Positions 1-7,902 of a stretch of 10,010 nucleotides of DNA are shown here, piece after piece; position 1 is the stretch's first letter, and every line of letters begins with the position of its first letter. Under the pieces are notes generated by a model that saw nothing but the letters and a program-made list of their open reading frames with translations, was not told where the DNA came from and searched no databases. Location of the stretch: assembly GCA_001804205.1 (NCBI GenBank), contig MHFM01000018.1, positions 1 to 10,010 on the forward strand, in the 5' to 3' direction. A program made the position numbers and the translations under genes. The DNA is from Omnitrophica bacterium RIFCSPLOWO2_01_FULL_45_10b (GTDB lineage: Bacteria > Omnitrophota > Omnitrophia > Omnitrophales > Danuiimicrobiaceae).

Positions 1-3000
1 GGACGCGTTACGAGAACGGTTCTCAATACCGCTATAGATACGACATTTAATCTATATGGTTCTGTTGGTATTGGAAGCCGATTTACCTCAAGCGATCGAA
101 GTTTTAACAGTTTTAATCGTGCTGCTCACGGTTCCCGCGGAGGAATCCTTTTGAATAAAACAGCGGAGTTAGTGGGTGAGAAGCTGAGCAATATAACCGG
201 CGTTGTTCTTGATCCCATATCAAATCAGTTGGTTTTGACGGGTGCCTCGGGCAGCAGTGCTTTATCAGATGTGATTTTTGATGATCTCGTTGTGGCGTTG
301 AAAGCAGTTTTTGGAAGTATTGAGGACCCGGGTGTAACGATTCGGGAGTATTTCATTGACGAATTTGGCAAAGAGCGTCAGGACATTAACCTGTTCGGCG
401 GCGTGGATGATACCGAATTCGGGCAAGCTCTTATTGACGCAGATCTTATTCTTAAAAAACTTAGCATTGAGAAGGACAATGTGACGGGGGAACCGATCGT
501 TGTAGGTATCCAAGGATACAAGAGCGAACTGGATCTTTACGCGGAGCACCAAGAGTTGGTAGGTTCAGGAGGCCTCACCAACATTTATTTCACGCCTAAA
601 TCTATGGAATTAGGCAGATCTGCCAATGGCAAGTCATTTCAATTTCAGGAAGCTTCTATGGAGGTTCTGACGGAAACCAGAATCAATGGGAACGTTGTTC
701 CCAATGTTGCCGTGGAAGAGTATGCGCAGTTTTTCACGGAACACTTTGATGAATTTGCGCTCGAGTTTCCCATCCTCGAAAGGATGAGGCAAGGCGCAAA
801 AGCGGTAGCGCTCGCCCGTTTTATCAAGGACAATAATATCCCTATCGATTTATCATGGCTTGATTCTTATGAACTGAGTGATGTGACGACACCGACATCG
901 ACGCCGGTTCTACCTCTTACGAAACACGGCCTCACTATCAAAGGCGGTGTTGCGTTAATCTTATTGAATAAATACTTGAATGACGTAGGAGGAAAAATCG
1001 GCGCATTTGAAAATACGGTGTTACAACCCAAAACAAGCGATGTTACCGCGAGTTGGGATGTCGCCGTGGATGGCCAAACGATTACAAATGTCGCATTCTC
1101 TAGCGATCCGACCCGGCAAGATTCAAACGTTCAGTTTTCTCAGGAAGATTTGTCGTTGCCTACGCCCAGCGAATTTAAGTTGGGTTTGACTCGTTACTAT
1201 GATTCGCTCGATGTGCGCAAGACCAACTTCGGTTTTGCCTGGCAATTTTTGCCGTATCAGTTAAAATTCAACCGGCCCGCTTATGTTAACTCGACTTATT
1301 CTGATGGCACGTCGGTGAACGGCTTAAGAGAAGGAAAAGCAACTTTGGTTGACCGCTTAACCGGCAGGGAAGCAGTTTTTGAGTCCACGCTTCATGTAAC
1401 GAAGGCCGGCTTCGGCGGTGTCAATCCGGATACGCTATTACCGCTCTACGTTCCTATTGCGGAATCAGACGGCAGTGCACTTGGGGTGGGTTTGGATCGA
1501 ACCTATACGCTTACTCAAGCGGATGGTTCTATCCTCAGGTTCGACACGAATGGAAATATGATTCGAATGATTGATTCCAAAGCTCATACCTTTGATTATC
1601 ATTATTCAAACGGGAAGCTTACAGATGTCACCGATTTTCTGGGCCGTCGGATTCTCTTCACTTATGATGCGAGCGGACGTGTTCAACGTGCGGATGGCCC
1701 GCTTGGCTTTGGAATTGTCTATGGTTATGACGCTCAAGGTAATCTCACAAGCGTTTTCAATGAGCATACGGGCGAGACCGTTCGATATTCTTATGATGCA
1801 GATCACCGCATTACTCAGATCACAGACCCCTCTGGAAGATCTGTTCTTCAGGCCGAACTCGATGTCATGGGCCGGACGACAAATAAAAAAGATGATCGGG
1901 GGAATATCTTTTATGTCACACGCACCTCCGATAACAAGAAGACCATTACTACTGATCCGGTAACAGGAAATCAAATCACTGAGGAGTATGACAGCTTTCA
2001 CCGTTTGGTCAAGAGAACCGATTATCTCGGCCATGCCACCAGTTACCGTTATTTGAGCGAGGAGCAAAAGCCCTTTTCCATTACCAATCCGAAGGGTTTT
2101 ACCACGTACTTTTTCTACGATCAGAATCACAATGTAACGGACATTTTTGACTTTGAAAACAATGTCCACCAAACGTTTGAATACGACGAACGGAACAATT
2201 TAATTGCGTCTACCGACCGGAATGGGGTGAGGAGCACCTTCGTTTATGATGTGAAGAATAATCTCATTGAAATCCGCAGACCGATCAACGCCACGCAAAC
2301 TGCGATTGTCCGCCTCAATTATGATCCGAACGGCCAGTTGGTGAGCATCATTGACCCTAAAGGGCGCGAGCGGTTTGTGACGCGGGATTCGCTTGGGAAT
2401 ATCACGGCGGTTAAGAATCCGGAAGGTGGAACGACCGCTCAAGCTTACGATCAATTTTTCAGGGTTTCAAATGTCACAGATGCCTTGGGACGAGGTTTTG
2501 ATTATCAATATAATAGCTTGGATTTGCCGACTCAGATCCAAGGCCCTGTTGGCACGACTCATTTAACTTATGATGAGCTGGGCCGCACTACTTCGATTAC
2601 TGATGCCAATGGAAATCTTACGAGATTTCTTTATGATCCGGCTACCGGAGATCTTTTAAGCACACTCCAGGGGATCGTGGAAAGCCGATATACTTATGAC
2701 CGCTTTGGCAATTTGACCAGCACCACCGATCCCAACGGTGTGGTCACTGCTTTTCAATACGACGCATTAAATCGTCTCATCCGTTCCGGAAATGCACGGT
2801 CTGCTAACTTTGAAATCGTCGGAACGAAGACAAAGGTAACCGATGGGACTAATGCAGTAGTCCACGTAGAAGCTAATAAAGCGCTTCAACATGCCATCGT
2901 CAAGTACCGGCCTCAAGGAGGCGGTACTTTTAAGGTATTTCAGGCTTCGGATGTTCTTTCAAATTTGGTGAACTTCAACGTAGGGGACCTTCAACCCAAT

Positions 3001-3981
3001 ACCGTTTATGAATACACGGTGGAAGGAACTGATCTTTTAGGGAATCAAGCGACCTTTCCCATGCAAACATTTCAAACACCGAATCTTTCAAGTTCGAGCC
3101 CGCTTGTTCTGACGAATCGTGTAGAATCAACCGGGCTTAACTCGGCCGCAATTGCCGTCAATTTAGTTTCCGGAACTTTCGTAGGAAATGCGGTCCTCAG
3201 GGTAATCCCTTCAAGCGGAGGTACCTCGATCGTCATGAATCAATCTATTATTCCGGATGCGAATAACATGATCACCGTCTCAGGGTTGAATCCTGATACG
3301 GAATATGTCTATACGCTTTTTGCGCAAAACTTAGTCGGCAATTCTTATTTTCCTGTGACAACCAAGCCAATTTTATTCCGTACCCGAAATCCTAATGATT
3401 ATACCGCCCCGGTTGTCCTTACGAATCAAATTACAAGCATTAGCTCTCAGAATGCCTTCTTGAACCTGACGACGGATGAGCCCCTTGCCCGGGTTCATTT
3501 AACGCTGACTCCCACTGAAGGCGGTGCCCCCATTGAAATCGACTACTACACTCCCGAAAAAGGAAAGGAGCTTGCAATTACAAACCTGCTTCCGGATAAA
3601 GACTATTCTTATGTTTTAACCCTCACTGATTTTTCGGGGAATTCCGTGACGACTCAAGCCCAAACCTTTAAAACCTCTGTCCTGGAATCAGATCCTCCCG
3701 AGATCATTTATGAGGCACCGGTTGAGGTAAAGTCTGATCAAGCGACCGTTCGTATTGAAACGGACGAACCCCTTTCCCGAGTTATCCTTATCCTTCTTCC
3801 TGCGGATACCCTCATTCCCCAGGAATTCAACTTTGGCGGCTCCTCCAACCTCATTCGGGAGTTCACCTTGACAGGACTGCGTTCCGGAGTTGATTATTAC
3901 TACTTGGTTTACATCATCGATGCTTCCGGTAATCTGACTCTATCTGGCTCACGGGGTGAGTTTCATACGAGGGTGTTGTGA
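1..3981 (+). CDS. RHS/YD-repeat protein with four C-terminal FN3-like domains (5' end outside window)
   Basis: The frame is open from base 1 to the TGA at 3979-3981, so at least 1,326 residues are visible and the start is missing. The TTG at 151 has a GGAGGA 5' of it but probably is not the real start, because the 50 codons before it are also open. Bases 1-1590 encode a region I cannot assign to a family. From about 1591 to 2796 there are roughly 14 YD repeats, such as YDASGRV, YDAQGNLTSV, YDELGRTTSITDANGN and YDRFGNLTSTTDPNGV. From about 2800 to the end there are four FN3-like beta-sandwich domains of about 95 residues; the last two share a TDEPL(A/S)RV motif. YD repeats in RHS/Tc proteins form a hollow secreted or surface shell. 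Oddly, no RHS core cap and no toxin tip follow the last repeat. The role is inferred to be a secreted or surface structural or adhesive protein. Its stop overlaps the next gene by four bases. Confidence 0.9.
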   Translation, partial: GRVTRTVLNTAIDTTFNLYGSVGIGSRFTSSDRSFNSFNRAAHGSRGGILLNKTAELVGEKLSNITGVVLDPISNQLVLTGASGSSALSDVIFDDLVVALKAVFGSIEDPGVTIREYFIDEFGKERQDINLFGGVDDTEFGQALIDADLILKKLSIEKDNVTGEPIVVGIQGYKSELDLYAEHQELVGSGGLTNIYFTPKSMELGRSANGKSFQFQEASMEVLTETRINGNVVPNVAVEEYAQFFTEHFDEFALEFPILERMRQGAKAVALARFIKDNNIPIDLSWLDSYELSDVTTPTSTPVLPLTKHGLTIKGGVALILLNKYLNDVGGKIGAFENTVLQPKTSDVTASWDVAVDGQTITNVAFSSDPTRQDSNVQFSQEDLSLPTPSEFKLGLTRYYDSLDVRKTNFGFAWQFLPYQLKFNRPAYVNSTYSDGTSVNGLREGKATLVDRLTGREAVFESTLHVTKAGFGGVNPDTLLPLYVPIAESDGSALGVGLDRTYTLTQADGSILRFDTNGNMIRMIDSKAHTFDYHYSNGKLTDVTDFLGRRILFTYDASGRVQRADGPLGFGIVYGYDAQGNLTSVFNEHTGETVRYSYDADHRITQITDPSGRSVLQAELDVMGRTTNKKDDRGNIFYVTRTSDNKKTITTDPVTGNQITEEYDSFHRLVKRTDYLGHATSYRYLSEEQKPFSITNPKGFTTYFFYDQNHNVTDIFDFENNVHQTFEYDERNNLIASTDRNGVRSTFVYDVKNNLIEIRRPINATQTAIVRLNYDPNGQLVSIIDPKGRERFVTRDSLGNITAVKNPEGGTTAQAYDQFFRVSNVTDALGRGFDYQYNSLDLPTQIQGPVGTTHLTYDELGRTTSITDANGNLTRFLYDPATGDLLSTLQGIVESRYTYDRFGNLTSTTDPNGVVTAFQYDALNRLIRSGNARSANFEIVGTKTKVTDGTNAVVHVEANKALQHAIVKYRPQGGGTFKVFQASDVLSNLVNFNVGDLQPNTVYEYTVEGTDLLGNQATFPMQTFQTPNLSSSSPLVLTNRVESTGLNSAAIAVNLVSGTFVGNAVLRVIPSSGGTSIVMNQSIIPDANNMITVSGLNPDTEYVYTLFAQNLVGNSYFPVTTKPILFRTRNPNDYTAPVVLTNQITSISSQNAFLNLTTDEPLARVHLTLTPTEGGAPIEIDYYTPEKGKELAITNLLPDKDYSYVLTLTDFSGNSVTTQAQTFKTSVLESDPPEIIYEAPVEVKSDQATVRIETDEPLSRVILILLPADTLIPQEFNFGGSSNLIREFTLTGLRSGVDYYYLVYIIDASGNLTLSGSRGEFHTRVL

Positions 3982-5330
3982 AAATGGATACGTACCCATC
4001 GCTTATGTTGACCAAAAAATCAACTTTCTTATTTAGCATTGTAGGTGCAAGCCTAATTCTCGATGGCCTAGCGCATATTGTTTTCTCGGATTGGTTCCAT
4101 AAAGCTTCTTATTCTCAAGATATCCTTTCGTCTCTAGTTCAAATCTTCATTGGTGGATCGCTGCTTCTTCAGTTGAATTATAGCCGTTTTCTAGGAATTA
4201 TTTACTGCGGCCTTTTTTTCTTAAGTACCGTCGACTCTTTTTTTAGTTCAAAATTTAATTTGACCTCTTACCGTCTCCTAAACATTTACTACTTTGCTTA
4301 TACCGTTGCTTGCACTACGATCCTGATTTTTGTCAGGTCGAAGAACAAGGCCTCATGGGCGAAATCCGAGTTTAGCGCCTATCAGCGAGAGAAAACTGAT
4401 TCTACAGCTTTGAGCGAATCAACAAATTCTGAATATTATCGTCGCATCTTTGAGAAGTTTCAAAGAGGATCATCCCCCATCAGTTGGAATTGGGCTGCTT
4501 TTTTCTTTTCTTTATTTTGGCAGGTCTTTCGGAGACTTTGGATTAAGATGGCTCTTTATTTAGGGGTGGTATCCTTTCTAGGTTTTTGGATCAGTTTTTT
4601 GCATGTTTCATTTCTAAATATTTTTTTCTGGTTCGCCACCAGCGTTTTCTACGGAGTTATTTCGAATTACGATTACTATCTGCTTAAAGTTCACCAGGAA
4701 TCCCTTTGGCCTTGGCTCACATGTCAGAAATATACAAAGAAAGTATGGATGGCGATCGCCATCCTCTTTAGTCTATCGATAGCGTCAAATATGTGGTACT
4801 ACACATCGAGTACCTCCGGTTGGTCTTACCCTTATAGGATCCGCTCTCTTGGAGCAAATCAATTTCAGATTGCTTTGAATAAAGGGCCACAATTCAAAAT
4901 TTCACTTCCCGAGGACTGGAGATTCAATCGTTTCCTTTCAAAATATCCCTGGCTCACCATCAATGCGCCTGGCGTCGAAGGGCTTGGTCTGAGCCTTTAT
5001 AACCTTCCAGAAGAGTTTCAGGTGAAATTTGACCAGAGACAAGCGAGCGATCTGGTACGGCGCAAGATTTCTGAGAGCTCCCTGATCAATCGTTGGATAT
5101 TCAGTGCTGCAGAATGGAGCTGTTCCCCAGCAGAGAAACTAGGCAAGCTTCAGTGGAGCTTTTGTGGATTTAGAGATTCCCAAACCGGTTCTATCTCTTA
5201 CCATGTTGTTTTTGCGGCTATCGAAAGGCAACTTGTTATTGTCTCATACCCAAAGCCTGTGCCTACCGACACAGAAACTTTCAAGAGGAACTTAGAGTTG
5301 TTATTTTCCTCTGTGCAGGTTTCCGGCTAA
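3978..5330 (+). CDS. Multi-pass membrane protein: 4-TM module, DUF2628-like segment, soluble C-terminal domain
   Basis: The 450-residue frame begins with GTG at 3978, overlapping the preceding TGA (GTGA), so translational coupling is likely. ATGs at 3984 and 4005 are alternatives; GAGGG at about 3970 could serve the first two. Residues 15-120 contain four hydrophobic helices. Residues 168-240 resemble DUF2628: SWNWAAFFFSLFWQVFRRLW followed by two helices and NYDYYLLK. A further helix lies at about 255-275. Residues 285-450 look soluble and extracytoplasmic, with a 'FKISLPEDW' strand pattern and an ending reminiscent of DcrB/PsbP-like domains; this last comparison is weak. The N-terminal module resembles that of the next membrane gene (GLAHIVFSDW against GFIQILFSGW). 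The biochemical function is unknown. Its position suggests a partner of the RHS-FN3 protein, possibly anchoring, secretion or immunity, but this is inference. Confidence 0.85.
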   Translation: MKMDTYPSLMLTKKSTFLFSIVGASLILDGLAHIVFSDWFHKASYSQDILSSLVQIFIGGSLLLQLNYSRFLGIIYCGLFFLSTVDSFFSSKFNLTSYRLLNIYYFAYTVACTTILIFVRSKNKASWAKSEFSAYQREKTDSTALSESTNSEYYRRIFEKFQRGSSPISWNWAAFFFSLFWQVFRRLWIKMALYLGVVSFLGFWISFLHVSFLNIFFWFATSVFYGVISNYDYYLLKVHQESLWPWLTCQKYTKKVWMAIAILFSLSIASNMWYYTSSTSGWSYPYRIRSLGANQFQIALNKGPQFKISLPEDWRFNRFLSKYPWLTINAPGVEGLGLSLYNLPEEFQVKFDQRQASDLVRRKISESSLINRWIFSAAEWSCSPAEKLGKLQWSFCGFRDSQTGSISYHVVFAAIERQLVIVSYPKPVPTDTETFKRNLELLFSSVQVSG

Positions 5331-5334
5331 CCGG

Positions 5335-5446
5335 CCGGATTACGTTCCTGGGTTGATTATTACTACTTGGTTTACATCATCGATGCTTCCGGTAATCTGA
5401 CTCTATCCGGCTCACAGGGTGAGTTTCATACGAGGGCGTTGTGAAA
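5335..5446 (+). pseudogene. Displaced copy of the RHS-FN3 gene 3' end
   Basis: This stretch matches 3872-3983, the last codons, stop codon and first bases beyond the big gene, at 104 of 112 positions. From 5352 onward only 3 of 95 bases differ. Read in frame it gives ...VDYYYLVYIIDASGN, then GEFHTRAL and a stop, against GEFHTRVL in the intact gene. It has no start codon of its own. It follows the TAA of the upstream membrane gene directly and happens to be in the same frame. It is a recombination remnant, not a working gene, although it may contribute leader sequence to the gene at 5493. Confidence 0.9.
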
Positions 5447-5451
5447 GGGGA

Positions 5452-5511
5452 ATGTCGATTAAAAAATCAACTTTCTTGAACGGAGTAATTTTATGTCAAA
5501 TGTTCTTGTAA
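5452..5511 (+). pseudogene. Fossil start of a membrane-protein paralogue (19 codons)
   Basis: After the displaced FN3 tail an ATG opens a 19-codon frame reading MSIKKSTFLNGV and ending at a TAA (5509-5511). Its first residues match MLTKKSTFLF at the second ATG of the upstream membrane gene, and 17 bases (5461-5477) are identical to 4014-4030. The order 'FN3 tail, stop, KKSTFL start' is therefore repeated. Here the frame breaks, and translation probably starts instead at the ATG at 5493 in another frame. It is read as a decayed start rather than a real peptide gene. Confidence 0.6.
5482..5485 (+). promoter_or_regulatory. Ribosome binding site for the 5493 gene
   Basis: GGAG lies 7 bases before the ATG at 5493, an ideal spacing. 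It supports 5493 as the working start over the earlier out-of-frame ATG at 5452. Confidence 0.65.
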
Positions 5512-6347
5512 ATATTGTGAGCTTTGGATTTATTGTAAACGGTTTTATCCAGATCCTCTTTTCTGGTTGGCTCCGAAATGTAATGCATTTTCCTGCAGAT
5601 GAACTTTTATTTCCGCTTTTGGAAATTGCTTCTGGTTTTATTATTGTTTTTCGATGGCGCCTATCAAAAATTGTGGGTAGTTTCTCAAGGATAGCGGGGC
5701 TGCTTTATGCAGGCCTGTATTTGGCAGGAACGCTCCTCTTGCCTTTTTACAAAGAGTTTCAATTTCTTTCAGTGAAACTAATTGGTCTAGTTTATTTTTG
5801 CTTTTATCTCTTCTGTATTTTAGTTCTTTCTAACAGATCTATTAAGGCGCTCTTTCCTTCAGCGGGGGAACAAGTTGTTATACCTGTAGTTGCTCGAGAT
5901 AAAACTCTGTCTCAGTTACAACTTAATGGGAAAACGATTCGGAGAATTTCGTTTTGGGTGAAATTGATCGCCATCGCATTTATTATTGATAGTATTTCCG
6001 TTTTCTTTCTTTCTTTCTTATTGACCAAAGGTTCTTATTGGTACGAGGGATTTGGCCGGATGCTATTACAAGCTTCAACGGGCAGCGCACTCCTCAAACC
6101 GTCTTCTGGAACTAGGAAATGGGCGAGCTGGTTTTGTCTTCTTGGGAGTCTCAGTTACACAATTTTCACCCTCCTTATTTACCTATTTTTACTGCCCGAT
6201 ATGATGAAGGCAGATCCTGAAATTGCTCAGCAGTTTATCGACAGACCTTATTTATTTCCGCTTGGCTTGACTTATGGTGTTCTTTTCTACTGTATCTTTT
6301 TCTTTCTGAACCGGCCTACGGTCAAGCGTTACTTCGAAACCGCATAA
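5493..6347 (+). CDS. Eight-helix membrane protein built from two related 4-TM modules
   Basis: The 284-residue protein is almost wholly hydrophobic, with helices at about 5-25, 37-54, 63-84, 92-113, 154-175, 187-201, 208-234 and 254-272. The stretch at 115-150 is polar and links the halves. The first half resembles the N-terminus of the preceding membrane gene (LLYAGLYLAGTLL against IIYCGLFFLSTVD; both modules end in a hydrophobic helix and a basic turn). The second half shows the same pattern more faintly (LLQASTGSALL against LLEIASGFIIV). No catalytic or transport motif is recognisable, so no function is assigned. GGAG 7 bases before the ATG supports the start. It follows a displaced FN3 tail and precedes another FN3 fragment, so it belongs to the same cassette-like locus as the RHS-FN3 gene. 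Confidence 0.82.
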   Translation: MSNVLVNIVSFGFIVNGFIQILFSGWLRNVMHFPADELLFPLLEIASGFIIVFRWRLSKIVGSFSRIAGLLYAGLYLAGTLLLPFYKEFQFLSVKLIGLVYFCFYLFCILVLSNRSIKALFPSAGEQVVIPVVARDKTLSQLQLNGKTIRRISFWVKLIAIAFIIDSISVFFLSFLLTKGSYWYEGFGRMLLQASTGSALLKPSSGTRKWASWFCLLGSLSYTIFTLLIYLFLLPDMMKADPEIAQQFIDRPYLFPLGLTYGVLFYCIFFFLNRPTVKRYFETA

Positions 6348-6366
6348 TTTGGGAACCATATGGTAG

Positions 6367-6510
6367 GCACCTTTAATTCAAGACCAGACCTTTAAAACCT
6401 CTGTTTTGGAGTCAGAGCCTGCCCAAATCCTTTATGATGCGCCGGTTACCATTGAGTCTGATCAAGCCACAATTCGTTGTAATGCTCCCCAAATTTCAAG
6501 GGGCGACTAA
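6367..6510 (+). pseudogene. Second displaced FN3-domain fragment
   Basis: Bases 6378-6482 align without gaps to 3654-3758 at about 81 of 105 positions. Translation gives QTFKTSVLESEPAQILYDAP and then ESDQATIR, against QTFKTSVLESDPPEIIYEAP and SDQATVR in the intact gene (22 of 31 residues identical from QTFKTS on). The frame is closed by TAG at 6364-6366 and ends at TAA (6508-6510), and no start is present. This copy is much more diverged than the one at 5335 and covers a different part of the tail, namely the joint between FN3 domains 3 and 4. It probably derives from an older paralogue. Confidence 0.88.
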
Positions 6511-6526
6511 CTGAGTCATGCGGCCC

Positions 6527-6545
6527 GCCTGCCGGCGAGGCAGGC
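6527..6545. repeat. GC-rich hairpin, possible dispersed repeat
   Basis: GCCTGCC-GGCGA-GGCAGGC is a perfect 7-bp stem with a 5-base loop, lying between the convergent gene at 5493-6347 and the ATPase gene. A short T-rich run (TGTTTTGTT) follows on the plus strand, so it might act as a weak terminator. The form also matches the small GC-rich palindromes scattered through many environmental genomes. Only one copy is present here. Confidence 0.5.
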
Positions 6546-6560
6546 TGTTTTGTTGATGTT

Positions 6561-6586
6561 CCAGTTCAAACTGAACCGGGGTTTTG
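6561..6586 (+). terminator. Weak candidate plus-strand terminator
   Basis: CCAGTTC-AAACT-GAACCGG forms a seven-position stem with one A-C mismatch, followed by GG and TTTT. It would end transcription from the membrane-gene cluster before the convergent ATPase gene. The stem is imperfect and the T-run short, so the call is tentative. The rest of 6511-6678 shows no gene. Confidence 0.3.
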
Positions 6587-6678
6587 TAATTTAAGGTTGA
6601 GTGCAAATAATGCTGATTGTAACGATTGATCCAAAATCATTGATCAGAAAGGGAAGGGAACAGCCTGGAGGTGGAAAT

Positions 6679-7896
6679 TTAAGGCAAGAGCGGAAGCCAG
6701 CGCGTTGTGCTGGAGATCAGTATTTGCTGTTTGTGGTTTGAAATGATCCTACAGATTCCCGGTTGATGAATCAGCTGAATCGCCGGTATCTTCAGAGCAG
6801 ATTGAAACTTCAGCAAGCTTTTGGAGACTTGATCCTCGGAGAGTTTTGTTTCAACGATCAGAAAAGGCTGATTCTTTTTAGAAATAATGAAATCGGCTTC
6901 TTCCTTCTCTTTGTTTCTCAAATAATGGAGTTCAAAATTACCAAACCCCAGATTATTCCAATTGGAGATAGCCCGAAGAAGTTCTAAGGCCGCCATGTTT
7001 TCAAATCGAGCTGCCGGAGATGGAATATCGGCATAATCAAAGAGGTAGAGTTTTCTTTCCTTGGTAATCGCCCGTGAAATTTTCCGTGTCCAGGGTTTTA
7101 TCAGGAAAGCCAGGTAAAAAGACTCGAAGGTTTTAATCCATTTATGGACGGTCATAGGAGAGATCTGAAGATCTCGGGAAAGACTTGCGAGCGATAGCGG
7201 ATTGCCCACCCGTGACGGCAGGAGCGAAAATAGAATCTCCATTTCATCGATACTTTTGATTTCGGTCATGTTGCGGATATCTTCACGGATAAGTTGCTGG
7301 CGATAGCTATGGGACCATCTCCGATAGATGGTTTCTTTGCCGGAAAGATAGGGCTCAGGGTAGCCGCTTAGTTTAAATAGCCGCCGCCAAATTTTCTCTA
7401 TACTTGAATCTTTTTCGATGAACTGGATTGGATTTTTTAAGAATTCTTTGAAGGGCAGTCTTCGGTTTGCAAGCTCTCCAAGCGTAAAGGGCCAGAGGTT
7501 GAATTGAAAATAACGTCCCGCTAAAGAATCCCCTCCTTTTTGGAAAACATTGAGCCGGCCGCTCCCAAGAATGAGAAATCGGTACCGGTCAGAAAATTGA
7601 TCATAGATTCCTTTGAGGTAATTTTTCCACTTTCGATATTTATGGATCTCATCCAGAATAACCAAAGGAGGAGTGTTGTCTTTGCGTTGGATTTCCTCAA
7701 AAAATGCAGGATGTTCAATCAACTTCTTTTTATCGGTGACTAAGTCCCAGTTGAAATAAATGGAATTGGTAAACTGGGAGGCGATTTGCCTCGCGAGCGT
7801 TGTTTTGCCGGATTGCCTTGGCCCTGACAAAAAGACCATGGATTTTGAGCGGGATAGGTCCTTCCAAATGTCCCAATAAAGAGTGCGCTTCAGCAT
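6679..7896 (-). CDS. AAA_14/DUF4143-type ATPase with a nuclease-like C-terminal domain
   Basis: The frame can be read from a GTG at 7911 (410 residues), but the ATG at 7896 (405 residues) is preferred, because neither start has a Shine-Dalgarno sequence and the promoter upstream would place the RNA start at about 7896. In 410-residue numbering, Walker A GPRQSGKT is at 30-37, Walker B LVILDEIHK at 83-91, and the family SLAGR motif at 129-133. Residues of about 200-260 look like a helical DNA-binding-type segment (LSLASLSRDLQISPMTVHKW). The C-terminus carries EADF...VETK (E338, D340, E354, K356), the PD-(D/E)xK-like pattern of DUF4143. The length is usual for this family (COG1373). Such ATPases are common, often solitary and frequently transferred; their function is not established. 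No partner gene is visible beside it. Confidence 0.9.
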   Translation of the reverse strand: MLKRTLYWDIWKDLSRSKSMVFLSGPRQSGKTTLARQIASQFTNSIYFNWDLVTDKKKLIEHPAFFEEIQRKDNTPPLVILDEIHKYRKWKNYLKGIYDQFSDRYRFLILGSGRLNVFQKGGDSLAGRYFQFNLWPFTLGELANRRLPFKEFLKNPIQFIEKDSSIEKIWRRLFKLSGYPEPYLSGKETIYRRWSHSYRQQLIREDIRNMTEIKSIDEMEILFSLLPSRVGNPLSLASLSRDLQISPMTVHKWIKTFESFYLAFLIKPWTRKISRAITKERKLYLFDYADIPSPAARFENMAALELLRAISNWNNLGFGNFELHYLRNKEKEEADFIISKKNQPFLIVETKLSEDQVSKSLLKFQSALKIPAIQLIHQPGICRIISNHKQQILISSTTRWLPLLP

Positions 7897-7902
7897 ACGA
7901 CA

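Noticed and set aside
1606..2172. 188-codon minus-strand open frame inside the RHS gene
   Set aside because: It is antisense to clear YD repeats; such regular repeats often leave a long open antisense frame, and the product has no recognisable features.
3978..6347. Membrane genes as proven immunity genes for an RHS toxin
   Set aside because: No toxin domain is visible at the RHS C-terminus and neither membrane protein resembles a known immunity family to me, so this is kept only as a hypothesis.
6487..6503. CCCC/GGGG dyad at the end of the second FN3 fragment
   Set aside because: Only four pairs with a 9-base loop and no T-run; too weak to be called a terminator.
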